A program made the position numbers and the translations under genes. This document shows, in pieces, positions 43,051 through 52,190 of a DNA stretch of 64,000 nucleotides (within the stretch, counting starts at the first letter, position 1; every line of letters starts with the position of its first letter). Origin of the DNA: Bacteroidaceae bacterium (lineage in GTDB: Bacteria > Bacteroidota > Bacteroidia > Bacteroidales > Bacteroidaceae); NCBI GenBank assembly GCA_017458585.1, contig JAFTAJ010000030.1, positions 34,181 through 98,180 on the forward strand, given 5' to 3'. Below the pieces are notes generated by a model that searched no databases, had not been told where the DNA came from, and saw only the letters and a program-made list of their open reading frames with translations.

Positions 43051-43124
43051 TGATTCGGCTGGGATTCGAACCCAGGGCCCACAGCTTAGAAGGCTGTTGC
43101 TCTATCCAGCTGAGCTACCGAACC
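43051..43124 (-). tRNA. tRNA-Arg (TCT)
   Basis: 74 bases on the minus strand. Acceptor GGTTCGG/CCGAATC with one G-U pair and discriminator A; anticodon stem ACAGC/GCTGT, loop CTTCTAA, anticodon TCT; T arm CTGGG-TTCGAAT-CCCAG. Its 3' end lies 6 bases from the end of the convergent fucosidase gene. Confidence 0.97.
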
Positions 43125-43139
43125 ATCTCAAAACGGCTG

Positions 43140-43171
43140 CGAAGTTAAGTATTTCTGATTGAATTACCAAA
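43140..43171 (-). promoter_or_regulatory. Promoter of tRNA-Arg
   Basis: TTTG (43168-43171, minus), 20 bases, then TAACTTCG (43140-43147). The -7 box has TTCG in place of TTTG. Confidence 0.65.
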
Positions 43172-43238
43172 TTTTTCACGAAACTTTGACTTCACACCAC
43201 CATCAGAAGATGAAAATGTAATTTTTATATGGAAAACA

Positions 43239-44366
43239 ATGGGACTATTTAGCAAGCGGCCATCCACAATACCCACCGATCTGGCAGAGTGGCCGGGAAT
43301 GGAGGACACTCAGGCACAGGCCTTAAATAATGCCGTGCCCGAGCGACTGATTTCGTTCATGCCTGCCGAATGGTATCCGCAATATGCCGTGCAGTTGACA
43401 TGGCCGCATGAAGACACCGATTGGGCACCGCGCTTGGCTGAGGTTACAGAATGCTATATTAAATTGGCATACGAGATAAGTGTGGTAGAAAAACTTATCA
43501 TTGTATGCAAAGACAAGACAACGCTGCAATCGCTACTGAAAGAGAAACTGCCGAAGAAGTGCATGGGCAACATTCACTTGGTGGAATGCCCTACCAACGA
43601 TACTTGGGCGAGAGACCACGGCTTTATCACCGTAGTTGACGAGGGTGAGTACAGGTTGCTAGACTTTAAGTTCAACGGATGGGGCGGTAAGTTTGAAGCC
43701 GACCTCGATAACGACATTAACCGCCAACTCTTTGCTTCAGAACTACTACGTGGCACATACTGCAACTGCCAAGACATTGTGTTTGAGGGCGGCAGCATCG
43801 AGAGCGACGGACAAGGCACACTGCTCACTACATCGCAGTGCCTGCTCAATGGCAATCGCAACCAGCAAATGACGAAGGAGGAGATAGAGCAAATGCTGCT
43901 GATGCGGCTACAGAGCAAAAGGGTGCTTTGGCTTGACCATGGCTATCTGGCCGGCGATGACACCGATAGCCATATCGACACCCTGGCCAGGCTATGCCCC
44001 AATGACACGATAGTCTATGTGAAATGTGAGGACAAAGAGGACGAGCACTACGAGTCGCTCGCACTTATGGAGCAAGAGCTGCAAGCTATGTGCACAGCCG
44101 GCGGAAGATCCTATCGACTCCTGCCCTTGCCCATGGCTCCAAAAATGTATGACGAGAAAGAGCAACGACTGCCCACGACATACGCCAATTATCTCGTCAT
44201 CAACGGCAGAGTGCTGATGCCGTCGTATGGCGACGCGATGCTCGACGAGCAAGCAAAGGGCGTGATAGAGAAGGCATTTCCCAATCACAGCGTGAGGATG
44301 GTGGATTGTAGAATCTTGGTATGGCAACACGGCTCCCTGCACTGTAGCACGATGCAGTACTATTAA
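43239..44366 (+). CDS. aguA: Agmatine deiminase (PAD_porph family)
   Basis: 375 residues. Converts agmatine to N-carbamoylputrescine, the substrate of the AguB enzyme encoded at 8216. The family core is present: SFMPAEWYPQYAVQLTWPHE near residue 40, NDTWARDHGFITV, FNGWGGKFEADLDND, FEGGSIESDGQG, HGYLAGDDTDSHIDTLARL and the nucleophile Cys in QHGSLHCSTMQ at the C-terminus. An out-of-frame seven-codon ATG frame begins at 43229 and overlaps the start. No signal peptide, so it is cytoplasmic and not a secreted peptidylarginine deiminase. Confidence 0.93.
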   Translation: MGLFSKRPSTIPTDLAEWPGMEDTQAQALNNAVPERLISFMPAEWYPQYAVQLTWPHEDTDWAPRLAEVTECYIKLAYEISVVEKLIIVCKDKTTLQSLLKEKLPKKCMGNIHLVECPTNDTWARDHGFITVVDEGEYRLLDFKFNGWGGKFEADLDNDINRQLFASELLRGTYCNCQDIVFEGGSIESDGQGTLLTTSQCLLNGNRNQQMTKEEIEQMLLMRLQSKRVLWLDHGYLAGDDTDSHIDTLARLCPNDTIVYVKCEDKEDEHYESLALMEQELQAMCTAGGRSYRLLPLPMAPKMYDEKEQRLPTTYANYLVINGRVLMPSYGDAMLDEQAKGVIEKAFPNHSVRMVDCRILVWQHGSLHCSTMQYY

Positions 44367-44429
44367 GATTACACGAAAAAATTACAGAAAAGATTTGCCT
44401 AACAAGGTGGGAATTAGAAAATAAAGTGT

Positions 44430-44437
44430 TAATTTTG
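44430..44437 (+). promoter_or_regulatory. -7 box upstream of tig-clpP-clpX
   Basis: TAATTTTG, about 105 bases before the tig ATG; this gives an unusually long leader for the operon. Confidence 0.6.
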
Positions 44438-44447
44438 CAGGCCAAAT

Positions 44448-44471
44448 GCAATCTTCTACCCTAAAGATTGC
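44448..44471 (+). promoter_or_regulatory. Hairpin in the tig leader
   Basis: A perfect 8-bp stem GCAATCTT/AAGATTGC with an 8-base loop, followed at about 44481-44500 by a second weaker hairpin (CTTTAT/ATAAAG). Could affect mRNA stability or translation of the operon. Confidence 0.5.
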
Positions 44472-44541
44472 GTGTTTGGTATGCTTTATGCATATATAAA
44501 GAACCGTATCCTATTTTGCAAACCTATAACATATATATATA

Positions 44542-45888
44542 ATGAACATCACACTAGAAAAGAACGAAGGTGCCGTTGCCGGCAAATTGATTGTTAACAT
44601 CGTCAAGGCAGACTACGAAGAGAAGTTGGCCGCGTCACTGAAGAAGATGAAGCAAAGGGCGCAGATGCCCGGCTTCCGTAAGGGCATGGTGCCTATGAGT
44701 CTGATACAGAAGATGTATGGCACCGAAGTAAAGGCTGACGAATTGCAGAAGATTCTTGCAGACAATGTAAACAAATATATCAACGACGAGAAGCTACGTG
44801 TGCTGGGCGAGCCAATGCTCAGCGACGACAATGAGCCCGCAGATGTTGCCATGAAGGACGACTTTGAGTTTAAGTTTGACCTCGCTTTCTCCCCAGAGAT
44901 AAACATCAAGCTCGACGGTCGCACCATCGTTGACTACTACAACATTGAGGTTGACGACGAGACCGTGCAGCGCCAGATTGACGCCTACCGCAGACAGAAC
45001 GGCAAGAATGTGGACGCTGATGTGTTCAGCGAGGAAGACCTGCTAAAGGGCACTCTGACGGAGAACGGTCCTATGGCCGAGCCCATCAAGATAGAGGAAG
45101 CAACGCTGATGCCACGTTTCTTTGCCAACGACAAGCAGAAGGCCCTGTTTAAGAAGGCAAAGAAAGATGCCGACATCGTGTTTAATCCGAGCAAGGCATA
45201 CGAAGGCCGCGTCAACGAACTGGCCTCACTGCTGAAGGTGGACAAAGACGAGGCAGAGAAGCACACCGGTGACTTTACTTTCCACATCGACTCAATCAGC
45301 CACTTTGAGCTCGGCGAAGTAGATGAGCAGCTTATCAAGATGATTTACCCTGACGGCAGCGTAAAGACCGTTGACGAATTCAAAGCTAAGGTCAAGGCCG
45401 ATGTGGAAGGTCAGTATCAGCAAGACTCCGACTATAAGTTTATGCTTGACCTCAAGAGCGTAGTAATGAAGAAAGTCGGCAAGGTAGAACTTGCCGAGGA
45501 CCTGCTCAAGAAGATGGTGCTGCAAAATGCCAAGACTGAAGAGGGCAAGAAGCAGATTGAAGAAAACATTGGCAGCTATCTGGACGACTTGCGTTGGTCG
45601 CTCGTAAAGAATGAGTTGACAAAGAGCCTCGACATCAAGATAGAAGACGCACAGCTGATGGACGCCTCCAAGCGACTGATAAAGATGCAGATGGCTCAGT
45701 ATGGCATTCTCAACTTTCCCGACGACCAGTTAGAGCAGTTTGCCGCAGAGCGCTTGAAAGACGAGAAACAACGTGAGAATATTATCAACAACGCTATCGA
45801 CACCGCCCTCACCGACGCCGCCAAGAAGGCTGTAAAACTGAAGGAGAAACCCATCTCCATCGCTGATTTCAACAAAATGTTTGAGTAA
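44542..45888 (+). CDS. tig: Trigger factor
   Basis: 448 residues. Ribosome-associated chaperone for nascent chains. The N-terminal ribosome-binding domain contains the signature in KQRAQMPGFRKGMVP (about residues 37-51). The FKBP-like middle domain is reduced in this phylum, and the C-terminal domain is helical and basic. First gene of tig-clpP-clpX, which couples folding and protein degradation. It has a leader of about 100 bases with two hairpins. Confidence 0.95.
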   Translation: MNITLEKNEGAVAGKLIVNIVKADYEEKLAASLKKMKQRAQMPGFRKGMVPMSLIQKMYGTEVKADELQKILADNVNKYINDEKLRVLGEPMLSDDNEPADVAMKDDFEFKFDLAFSPEINIKLDGRTIVDYYNIEVDDETVQRQIDAYRRQNGKNVDADVFSEEDLLKGTLTENGPMAEPIKIEEATLMPRFFANDKQKALFKKAKKDADIVFNPSKAYEGRVNELASLLKVDKDEAEKHTGDFTFHIDSISHFELGEVDEQLIKMIYPDGSVKTVDEFKAKVKADVEGQYQQDSDYKFMLDLKSVVMKKVGKVELAEDLLKKMVLQNAKTEEGKKQIEENIGSYLDDLRWSLVKNELTKSLDIKIEDAQLMDASKRLIKMQMAQYGILNFPDDQLEQFAAERLKDEKQRENIINNAIDTALTDAAKKAVKLKEKPISIADFNKMFE

Positions 45889-45917
45889 AAGCAATCTAAG
45901 GAATTAAACAAGATAAT

Positions 45918-46592
45918 ATGATTAAGACAGATTTCGAAAAATACGCCACCGGCCACCTCGGCATCAACTCAATGGTGCTGAGCGATGTCATAAAAAGCCA
46001 AAGCCAATACCTGAACCCCTACATTCTTGAGGAGCGTCAACTCAACGTCACTCAGATGGACGTGTTCAGCCGACTGATGATGGATCGCATCATCTTCCTC
46101 GGCACTCAGATAGACGACTACACTGCAAACACTCTTCAGGCGCAGTTGCTGTATCTGGACTCTGTTGACCCGGACAAAGATATCTCTATCTACATTAACA
46201 GCCCCGGCGGCTCCGTAAGCGCAGGACTTGGTATCTACGACACCATGCAGTTTATCAATAGCAACGTGGCTACCATCTGCACCGGTATGGCTGCATCTAT
46301 GGCTGCCGTGTTGCTGGTTAGCGGCACCGAAGGAAAACGCACCAGTCTACCCCACAGCCGAATCATGATTCACCAACCGCTGGGAGGGGTGCAGGGACAA
46401 GCTTCCGATATTGAGATTACTGCTCGCGAGATTCAGAAACTGAAACGCGAACTGACACAAATCATTGCCACCCACGCTCATAAGGACTACGAAACTGTGC
46501 TGGCAGACTCTGACCGCGACCACTGGATGACAGCCCAAGAAGCTCTGGATTATGGTATGGTTGACCGCGTGCTGGAGAAGAAAAAGAATTGA
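45918..46592 (+). CDS. clpP: ATP-dependent Clp protease proteolytic subunit
   Basis: 224 residues. Serine protease forming the tetradecameric chamber. Nucleophile Ser in CTGMAASMAAVLL, His in LPHSRIMIHQPLGG and Asp in the conserved C-terminal DRDHWMTAQEALDYGMVD region. The stretch ISIYINSPGGSVSAGLGIYD is typical. An N-terminal extension of about 30 residues precedes the mature start. Located between tig and clpX, in the standard order. Confidence 0.97.
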   Translation: MIKTDFEKYATGHLGINSMVLSDVIKSQSQYLNPYILEERQLNVTQMDVFSRLMMDRIIFLGTQIDDYTANTLQAQLLYLDSVDPDKDISIYINSPGGSVSAGLGIYDTMQFINSNVATICTGMAASMAAVLLVSGTEGKRTSLPHSRIMIHQPLGGVQGQASDIEITAREIQKLKRELTQIIATHAHKDYETVLADSDRDHWMTAQEALDYGMVDRVLEKKKN

Positions 46593-46616
46593 TTCCTCGT
46601 CACCACACCATCAAAT

Positions 46617-47861
46617 ATGCCAAGAGAAAAGAAGACTGAACAACGCTGTTCGTTCTGTGGCCGCAGTGTCAAGGAAGTGAACATGCTACTCACTGGTTTG
46701 CACGGGTATATCTGCGACGAGTGTGTGCGTAGTGCTGCCGAGATAGTAGCAGCCAACGGCACCAAACACGGCAAAATGGGCGCCGGCAAATTCAACACTG
46801 ACTTCAAAGCCGTGCCTAAGCCAAAAGAGATTAAGGCTTTTCTTGACGGCTATGTAATCGGGCAGGACGAAGCGAAGAAGACTCTTGCGGTGGCCGTGTA
46901 TAACCACTACAAGCGTCTGTCGCAGAAACCGAGTGAGACGGACGACGATGTTGAGATAGAGAAGAGCAATATCATTATGGTCGGTTCTACCGGTACTGGT
47001 AAAACTTTGCTCGCCAGGACCATTGCCCGACTCATCAACGTGCCGTTTACCATTGTAGATGCCACTGTCTTTACCGAGGCAGGATATGTGGGCGAAGACA
47101 TAGAGAGCATCCTTACACGCCTGCTACAAGCCGCCGACTACGACGAGAAAGCGGCAGAGTGCGGCATAGTCTTTATTGACGAGATTGACAAGATAGCCCG
47201 CAAGGGTGACAACCCTTCCATCACCCGCGATGTGTCTGGCGAGGGAGTGCAACAAGGACTCCTCAAACTGCTCGAAGGCTCCGTGGTTAATGTACCCCCC
47301 AAGGGAGGGCGCAAGCATCCTGACCAAGACTATATCCACCTTGACACCAAAAACATTCTCTTTATATGTGGAGGAGCCTTCGATGGAATAGAGCGCAAGA
47401 TAGCACAGCGCATGAATACCCATGTGGTAGGCTACAACTCGGTGCAAAATACATTGAAGATAGACAAAGATAATCTAATAAAGTATATTATGCCACAGGA
47501 TCTGAAGTCTTTCGGTCTCATACCTGAGATTATCGGTCGTATGCCTGTGCTTACCTATCTCAATCCGCTCGACAAAGAGGCGTTGCGCCGCATCTTGATG
47601 GAGCCTAAGAACTCTATCATACGCCAGTATCAGAAAATAATGGATATGGACGACGTGAAGATGGTGGTTGACAATGCAGCACTCGACTTTATCGTTGACA
47701 AAGCGGAGGAGTACAAACTTGGAGCTCGCGGCTTGCGCTCCATAGTGGAGAATATCCTAAGAGACGCTCTTTTTGAGATTCCTTCGTCGCATAAACGTGA
47801 ATTTCATCTCACAGAAGAATATGCACGAACGCATATAGATGAGAATCTTTCTCTACAATAA
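46617..47861 (+). CDS. clpX: ATP-dependent Clp protease ATP-binding subunit ClpX
   Basis: 414 residues. Unfoldase partner of ClpP. N-terminal C4 zinc domain [14 protein letters not shown]...CDECV, Walker [16 protein letters not shown], Walker [12 protein letters not shown], pore loop region in [16 protein letters not shown] and sensor 2 [13 protein letters not shown]. Length normal. The operon ends at the terminator at 47878-47910. Confidence 0.97.
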   Translation: MPREKKTEQRCSFCGRSVKEVNMLLTGLHGYICDECVRSAAEIVAANGTKHGKMGAGKFNTDFKAVPKPKEIKAFLDGYVIGQDEAKKTLAVAVYNHYKRLSQKPSETDDDVEIEKSNIIMVGSTGTGKTLLARTIARLINVPFTIVDATVFTEAGYVGEDIESILTRLLQAADYDEKAAECGIVFIDEIDKIARKGDNPSITRDVSGEGVQQGLLKLLEGSVVNVPPKGGRKHPDQDYIHLDTKNILFICGGAFDGIERKIAQRMNTHVVGYNSVQNTLKIDKDNLIKYIMPQDLKSFGLIPEIIGRMPVLTYLNPLDKEALRRILMEPKNSIIRQYQKIMDMDDVKMVVDNAALDFIVDKAEEYKLGARGLRSIVENILRDALFEIPSSHKREFHLTEEYARTHIDENLSLQ

Positions 47862-47877
47862 GAGATGACCACCAAAT

Positions 47878-47910
47878 TAACGGGACACGACAATGTTCCG
47901 TTAGTTTTTT
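47878..47910 (+). terminator. Terminator after clpX
   Basis: AACGGGACA/TGTTCCGTT stem with a short loop, followed by AG and T6. Confidence 0.75.
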
Positions 47911-48017
47911 GCCTTTTTAGATTGCATTTTATTATTGAATTGGTATAAAGGAGCACATTTTTCCATCAAGTAGAGATTTTTTTGGAAAAAAATGCCCCCA
48001 ATTCAAAAATGTTGTTA

Positions 48018-48025
48018 TAATTTTG
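48018..48025 (+). promoter_or_regulatory. -7 box of recQ
   Basis: TAATTTTG, 53 bases before the ATG at 48079. Confidence 0.55.
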
Positions 48026-48078
48026 TTTAGCAGATAAGGGCAAATACTTCAATAACTGTATAATTTAGGGAAAGACTA

Positions 48079-50646
48079 ATGCCGCGCAACAAAAAAATAT
48101 ACGATTGCCTCAAGCACTATTTTGGCTTCGACAAGTTCAAAGGTGACCAAGAGAAGGTCATCCAAAATGTGCTGGATGGCAACGACACCTTTGTGCTGAT
48201 GCCTACAGGAGGAGGCAAATCGTTATGCTACCAGTTGCCAGCCCTGATGATGGACGGCACCGCTCTTATCATTTCCCCCCTTATTGCCTTGATGAAAAAC
48301 CAGGTGGATGCCATACGTATGCAAGTGGAAGAGGAAAACCTCGCCCACTTCATGAACTCCACCCTCTCACGCCAAGAATTGCAAGAAGTGCAGAACGACG
48401 TGCTCGAAGGCCGCGTCAAAATGCTATATGTGGCACCAGAGACCCTAACCAAAGCAGGAAACAGCGAATTCTTCAGCAAGGCCAACATCTCGTTTTACGC
48501 TGTTGATGAGGCTCACTGCATATCAGAGTGGGGGCACGACTTCCGCTATGAATATCGTGAGATACGCCCCGCCATCAATCAAATCACGATGCGCAAATAC
48601 GGCATTGATGCCAACGTAGTGGACCGGTTCATGAGCATACACAAGAATGTGCGCACCAATCTCATCTGCAACAGCTTCACTTTCGACGACTTCAAGGTGA
48701 TGGTTAAAGCCATTTATCCCGAATATGCAAATGCCGAACCAGACGAAGACGACGAGGGCAATGTGGCGCCTGTTGATGACGCTATTGAGCAGCTATGGAA
48801 CAGTTTGGTGGAGCAGCTCCATCCTGATGCCTCGTCACCAGACGGCATGTTCAACATTGACACCCTTGACCCCATCCTCAAAGCCAAGGTAACCGCCCCA
48901 CTGCGTCCACTGATGAATGCACTATTCAGTACCGCCACCCATCTGCGCAATATACTCCAGGCCACTGCCAAGCGCCCTCCGATAGTGGCACTCACCGCTA
49001 CCGCTACTGACAAGGTGCGCCTTGACATAAAGAAAAACCTCAACATCCTAGAGGCTAAAGAATTCAAGAGTTCCTTCAACCGGCCCAACCTATATTATGA
49101 AGTGAGGCCAAAGACTAAGGACATTGATAAGGAAATCATTAAGTTCATCTCCGAAAGACCACGCAAGAGCGGTATCATCTATTGCCTTAGCCGCCGCGAG
49201 GTAGAACGCCTGGCGCAGGTGCTGCAAGCCAACGGCATCAAAGCTGCAGCCTACCATGCAGGCATGGAGGCTATAGAGCGATCCACCACACAGGACGACT
49301 TCCTCATGGAGCGCATCAAGGTCATCGTTGCCACCATCGCCTTTGGCATGGGCATCGATAAACCAGATGTGCGCTATGTCATTCACTTCGACATCCCCAA
49401 GAGCCTAGAAGGATACTACCAAGAAACAGGACGTGCTGGGCGCGACGGACGTGAAGGATTCTGCCTTGCCTTCTATTCTCACAAAGACCTCCGCAAACTT
49501 GAGAAATTCATGGAGGACAAACCGGTGAGCGAACAAGACATTGGCAGACAATTGCTACGCGAGACTGCGGCCTATGCTGAATCATCGGTATGCAGGCGCA
49601 AACTGCTACTACATTATTTCGGCGAAGACTACAATAAAGACAACTGCCATAATTGTGATAACTGTAAACACCCAAAAACAAAAGTGGAAGCAAAAGACCA
49701 ATTGTGTAATGTAATAGAGACAATCCAGGTAACCAAGGAGAACTTCTCCGAGGACCATATCATAGATATAATAATGGGTAAGGAAACCGATAGCGTGCTC
49801 GAATACCGTCACAACGAGCTCGAGCTCTTCGGCATCGGCGAGAACGACGAACGTACACTTTGGCAGTCTGTGGTGCGCCAGGCACTGCTTGCAGAATACC
49901 TTGACAAAAACAAGGAAAACCAAGGCTCACTGCGAGTTACAGCAAAAGGAAAGAAATTCTTTAAGAAGCCCACTGATTTCACCATCACCCTCGACTCCGA
50001 CTTCGACGAAGACACTGACGCCGCCGATCCTGATGGCTTCAGCGAGAGTAACGCCCTCGACCAGGAGCTCTTCGAGATGCTAGTCGATCTGCGAAACAAA
50101 GTTGCAAAGGACAAGGGCAAACCGCCCTATGTCATCTTCCAAGATCCATCACTCGAGGCAATGGCCACCACCTACCCCATCACCAGCGAAGAACTGCTCA
50201 ACATACCTGGAGTGGGAGCCGGCAAAGTAAAAAAATACGGGCAGGAATTCCTCGACCTCATCAAACGCCACTGCGAGACCAACGAGATAGAGCGTCCCGA
50301 GGACTTCCGCATACGCACCGTACCCAATAAGTCAAAGCTTAAAATCAATATCATTCAGAACATCGACCGCAAGGTGGACCTCGATGACTACGCAGAGGCC
50401 AACCGTATCGACTTTAGCGACTTACTCGATGAAATAGATTCCATCGTATATTCTGGCACCAAAATCAATATTGACTACTTCGTGGAGGCAGTCATCGACG
50501 AAGACAAAATACGCGATATCTACGACTATTTCAACGAGGCCGAGACAGACGACATCGAGAAAGCCAAAGACGAGCTGGGCGATGATTTTAGCAAAGAAGA
50601 GATACGCCTCGTGCGAATCAAATACCTCTCCGACAACGCCAACTAA
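48079..50646 (+). CDS. recQ: ATP-dependent DNA helicase RecQ with a large insertion
   Basis: 855 residues. 3'-5' helicase of recombination and fork repair. Walker A is LMPTGGGKSLCYQLPA, motif II is DEAHCISEWGHDFR (about residue 143), motif III is VALTATAT (about residue 303), motif VI is QETGRAGRDGREG. The RQC zinc ligands are in CRRKLLLHYFGEDY and CHNCDNC, and an HRDC domain lies at about 660-735. E. coli RecQ has about 30 residues between motifs II and III; here there are about 160. The extra stretch (about 165-295) includes an acidic patch (EPDEDDEGN) and is not a known domain to me. A C-terminal acidic helical tail follows HRDC. Confidence 0.95.
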   Translation: MPRNKKIYDCLKHYFGFDKFKGDQEKVIQNVLDGNDTFVLMPTGGGKSLCYQLPALMMDGTALIISPLIALMKNQVDAIRMQVEEENLAHFMNSTLSRQELQEVQNDVLEGRVKMLYVAPETLTKAGNSEFFSKANISFYAVDEAHCISEWGHDFRYEYREIRPAINQITMRKYGIDANVVDRFMSIHKNVRTNLICNSFTFDDFKVMVKAIYPEYANAEPDEDDEGNVAPVDDAIEQLWNSLVEQLHPDASSPDGMFNIDTLDPILKAKVTAPLRPLMNALFSTATHLRNILQATAKRPPIVALTATATDKVRLDIKKNLNILEAKEFKSSFNRPNLYYEVRPKTKDIDKEIIKFISERPRKSGIIYCLSRREVERLAQVLQANGIKAAAYHAGMEAIERSTTQDDFLMERIKVIVATIAFGMGIDKPDVRYVIHFDIPKSLEGYYQETGRAGRDGREGFCLAFYSHKDLRKLEKFMEDKPVSEQDIGRQLLRETAAYAESSVCRRKLLLHYFGEDYNKDNCHNCDNCKHPKTKVEAKDQLCNVIETIQVTKENFSEDHIIDIIMGKETDSVLEYRHNELELFGIGENDERTLWQSVVRQALLAEYLDKNKENQGSLRVTAKGKKFFKKPTDFTITLDSDFDEDTDAADPDGFSESNALDQELFEMLVDLRNKVAKDKGKPPYVIFQDPSLEAMATTYPITSEELLNIPGVGAGKVKKYGQEFLDLIKRHCETNEIERPEDFRIRTVPNKSKLKINIIQNIDRKVDLDDYAEANRIDFSDLLDEIDSIVYSGTKINIDYFVEAVIDEDKIRDIYDYFNEAETDDIEKAKDELGDDFSKEEIRLVRIKYLSDNAN

Positions 50647-50699
50647 AACGATTGGGGGCCGATGTTAATTACATCTGCCCCCAATTTCTTTTATCACTG

Positions 50700-50727
50700 C
50701 ACAATTGTCAATTATCAATTGTCAAAC
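50700..50727. repeat. Short-word repeat (CAATTGT/CAATTAT)
   Basis: Four 7-base units; on the minus strand (TTGACAA, TTGATAA) they encode the last residues and the stop of the secreted protein gene. Confidence 0.7.
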
Positions 50728-51295
50728 TCCCCTCTTTTATGGCAAACTTAGCTTCTGAGTCCGGCGAATAAAACGCTTTGATATTGCGATTATCTGTCCA
50801 CGCCATGTTAGCGCCGACCATCTTGATGGTGTATTCGCCGTCAGGCAGAGTGGTTGCATTCATATAGACCGTGATCAGCGAACCGTCATTGCCTACAAAA
50901 TTATCATTTTGGGGACTCGCAATCAAGATCATCATCGTATTGCGACACGAAGCAGTGTTCCATGACAACATAGGCTGGTGAGTGTGCGCCCAGCGCTCCG
51001 TTGGAGTATAAGCCACGGCTCGGCGATGGCTGATCTTTATCGAGTCCTTCGCTGCCTCCTCGTCATCAAGGTAGAAGAATATGTCAGTGCTGTCGGGTGT
51101 CGTGATGAAACACTGAACACATGTGATGGGCAGCACATTGGTCATGCTCACCCTCACCGGCACCTTAGTCAGATCGGTAGCTGGCAGCACCTCTATCCTC
51201 ATCACATTGGCGTTAGAGTCCACCTCAGCCACGAACTCTGCCTTAACAACAGTGGCAGCGGCAGCGATCATTAGAAAAAGAAAGACTCTCTTCAT
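50708..51295 (-). CDS. Small secreted protein with a cohesin-like beta-sandwich pattern
   Basis: 195 residues with signal peptide MKRVFLFLMIAAAATVVKA. The mature part (VPVRVSMTNVLPITCVQCFI, later GNDGSLITVYMNATTLPDGE, YTIKMVGANM) has the strand pattern of cohesin-like domains of Bacteroidetes exported proteins, which is a tentative match. Two Cys pairs could form disulfides. It starts 2 bases after the zinc-ribbon gene on the same transcript, and its last residues (SLTIDN) and stop are written in a 7-base repeat. A dockerin-like protein is encoded at 3768, but pairing is speculative. Confidence 0.65.
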   Translation of the reverse strand: MKRVFLFLMIAAAATVVKAEFVAEVDSNANVMRIEVLPATDLTKVPVRVSMTNVLPITCVQCFITTPDSTDIFFYLDDEEAAKDSIKISHRRAVAYTPTERWAHTHQPMLSWNTASCRNTMMILIASPQNDNFVGNDGSLITVYMNATTLPDGEYTIKMVGANMAWTDNRNIKAFYSPDSEAKFAIKEGSLTIDN

Positions 51296-51297
51296 AG

Positions 51298-52128
51298 CTA
51301 TTCTGCCTTCTTTGCGGGACGGCGACGACGCGTAGTCTTCTTCTCCTCGTCAGCCGGCTTCTCTATCTGCACGCCAGCTAACTCGGGGTCAATCAATATA
51401 CGGCCGCAATACTCGCATACGATAATCTTTTTATGCATGCGCACATCAAGCTGGCGCTGGGGCGGAATCTTGTTGAAACAACCACCGCACGCATCCCTCT
51501 GCACATACACAATACCCAGACCGTTATGGCTGTTTTTGCGAATGCGCTTAAACGACGACAGCAAGCGATAGTCAATTGTGGCCTCCAGAATCTTCGACTC
51601 GTCGCGCAGATTGTCCTCCTCCACTCTCGTCTCAGCAACAATCTCCTCCAGCTCCGAGCGCTTAGCCTCCAAGTCGCCCTGGCGCTCCTCGCGGCTCTCG
51701 ATGCTTGCCTGGATAGCAGCCTCTACTTCTTTCTTGCGCTCATTGTCCTCGCGTATCTTCTTGTCCTTAGCCTGGATGTCAAGGTTATGATACTCTATCT
51801 CCTTGCTGAAAGCGTCGTACTCGCGGTTGTTGCGCACATTGTCAAGATGGCCCTTACAGCGCTCTATATCCTCCTGAGCCTTGATTTTGTCCTCGTTATA
51901 CTTAACAATCCTGTTGTCTATGTCCTTATGTTCCTCTTGCAGACGCGCGATGCGCGCACCGAGACCCTCAATCTCATCCTCCAGGTCTTGCACCTCAAGA
52001 GGCAACTCGCCGCGGATAGTGCGGATTTCATCAATCTTAGAGAGCACAGCCTGATACTTGTACAGACTCTTCAGTTTCTGCTCCACTGTCATCTCCATAG
52101 GAGACACCTTCTTAGTTTCTCTTGCCAT
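51298..52128 (-). CDS. Coiled-coil protein with C4 zinc ribbon (COG1579 type)
   Basis: 276 residues. A long antiparallel coiled coil (about residues 15-190) precedes a zinc ribbon with CGGC and CEYC knuckles (about 215-243), then a basic tail (KKTTRRRRPAKKAE). This family commonly follows the NIF3 gene in Bacteroidetes, as here. A role in nucleic-acid or ribosome-associated processes has been suggested but not shown. Cytoplasmic. Confidence 0.88.
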   Translation of the reverse strand: MARETKKVSPMEMTVEQKLKSLYKYQAVLSKIDEIRTIRGELPLEVQDLEDEIEGLGARIARLQEEHKDIDNRIVKYNEDKIKAQEDIERCKGHLDNVRNNREYDAFSKEIEYHNLDIQAKDKKIREDNERKKEVEAAIQASIESREERQGDLEAKRSELEEIVAETRVEEDNLRDESKILEATIDYRLLSSFKRIRKNSHNGLGIVYVQRDACGGCFNKIPPQRQLDVRMHKKIIVCEYCGRILIDPELAGVQIEKPADEEKKTTRRRRPAKKAE

Positions 52129-52190
52129 AGAATTAATTTACTGTTTTAAAATGTAGTATTTTAGAAATCTCGATTAAAGTTTTTCAATGT

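Noticed and set aside
43229..43252. Seven-codon leader peptide before aguA
   Set aside because: An ATG frame ending in TAG overlaps the aguA start, but nothing shows that it is translated or regulatory.
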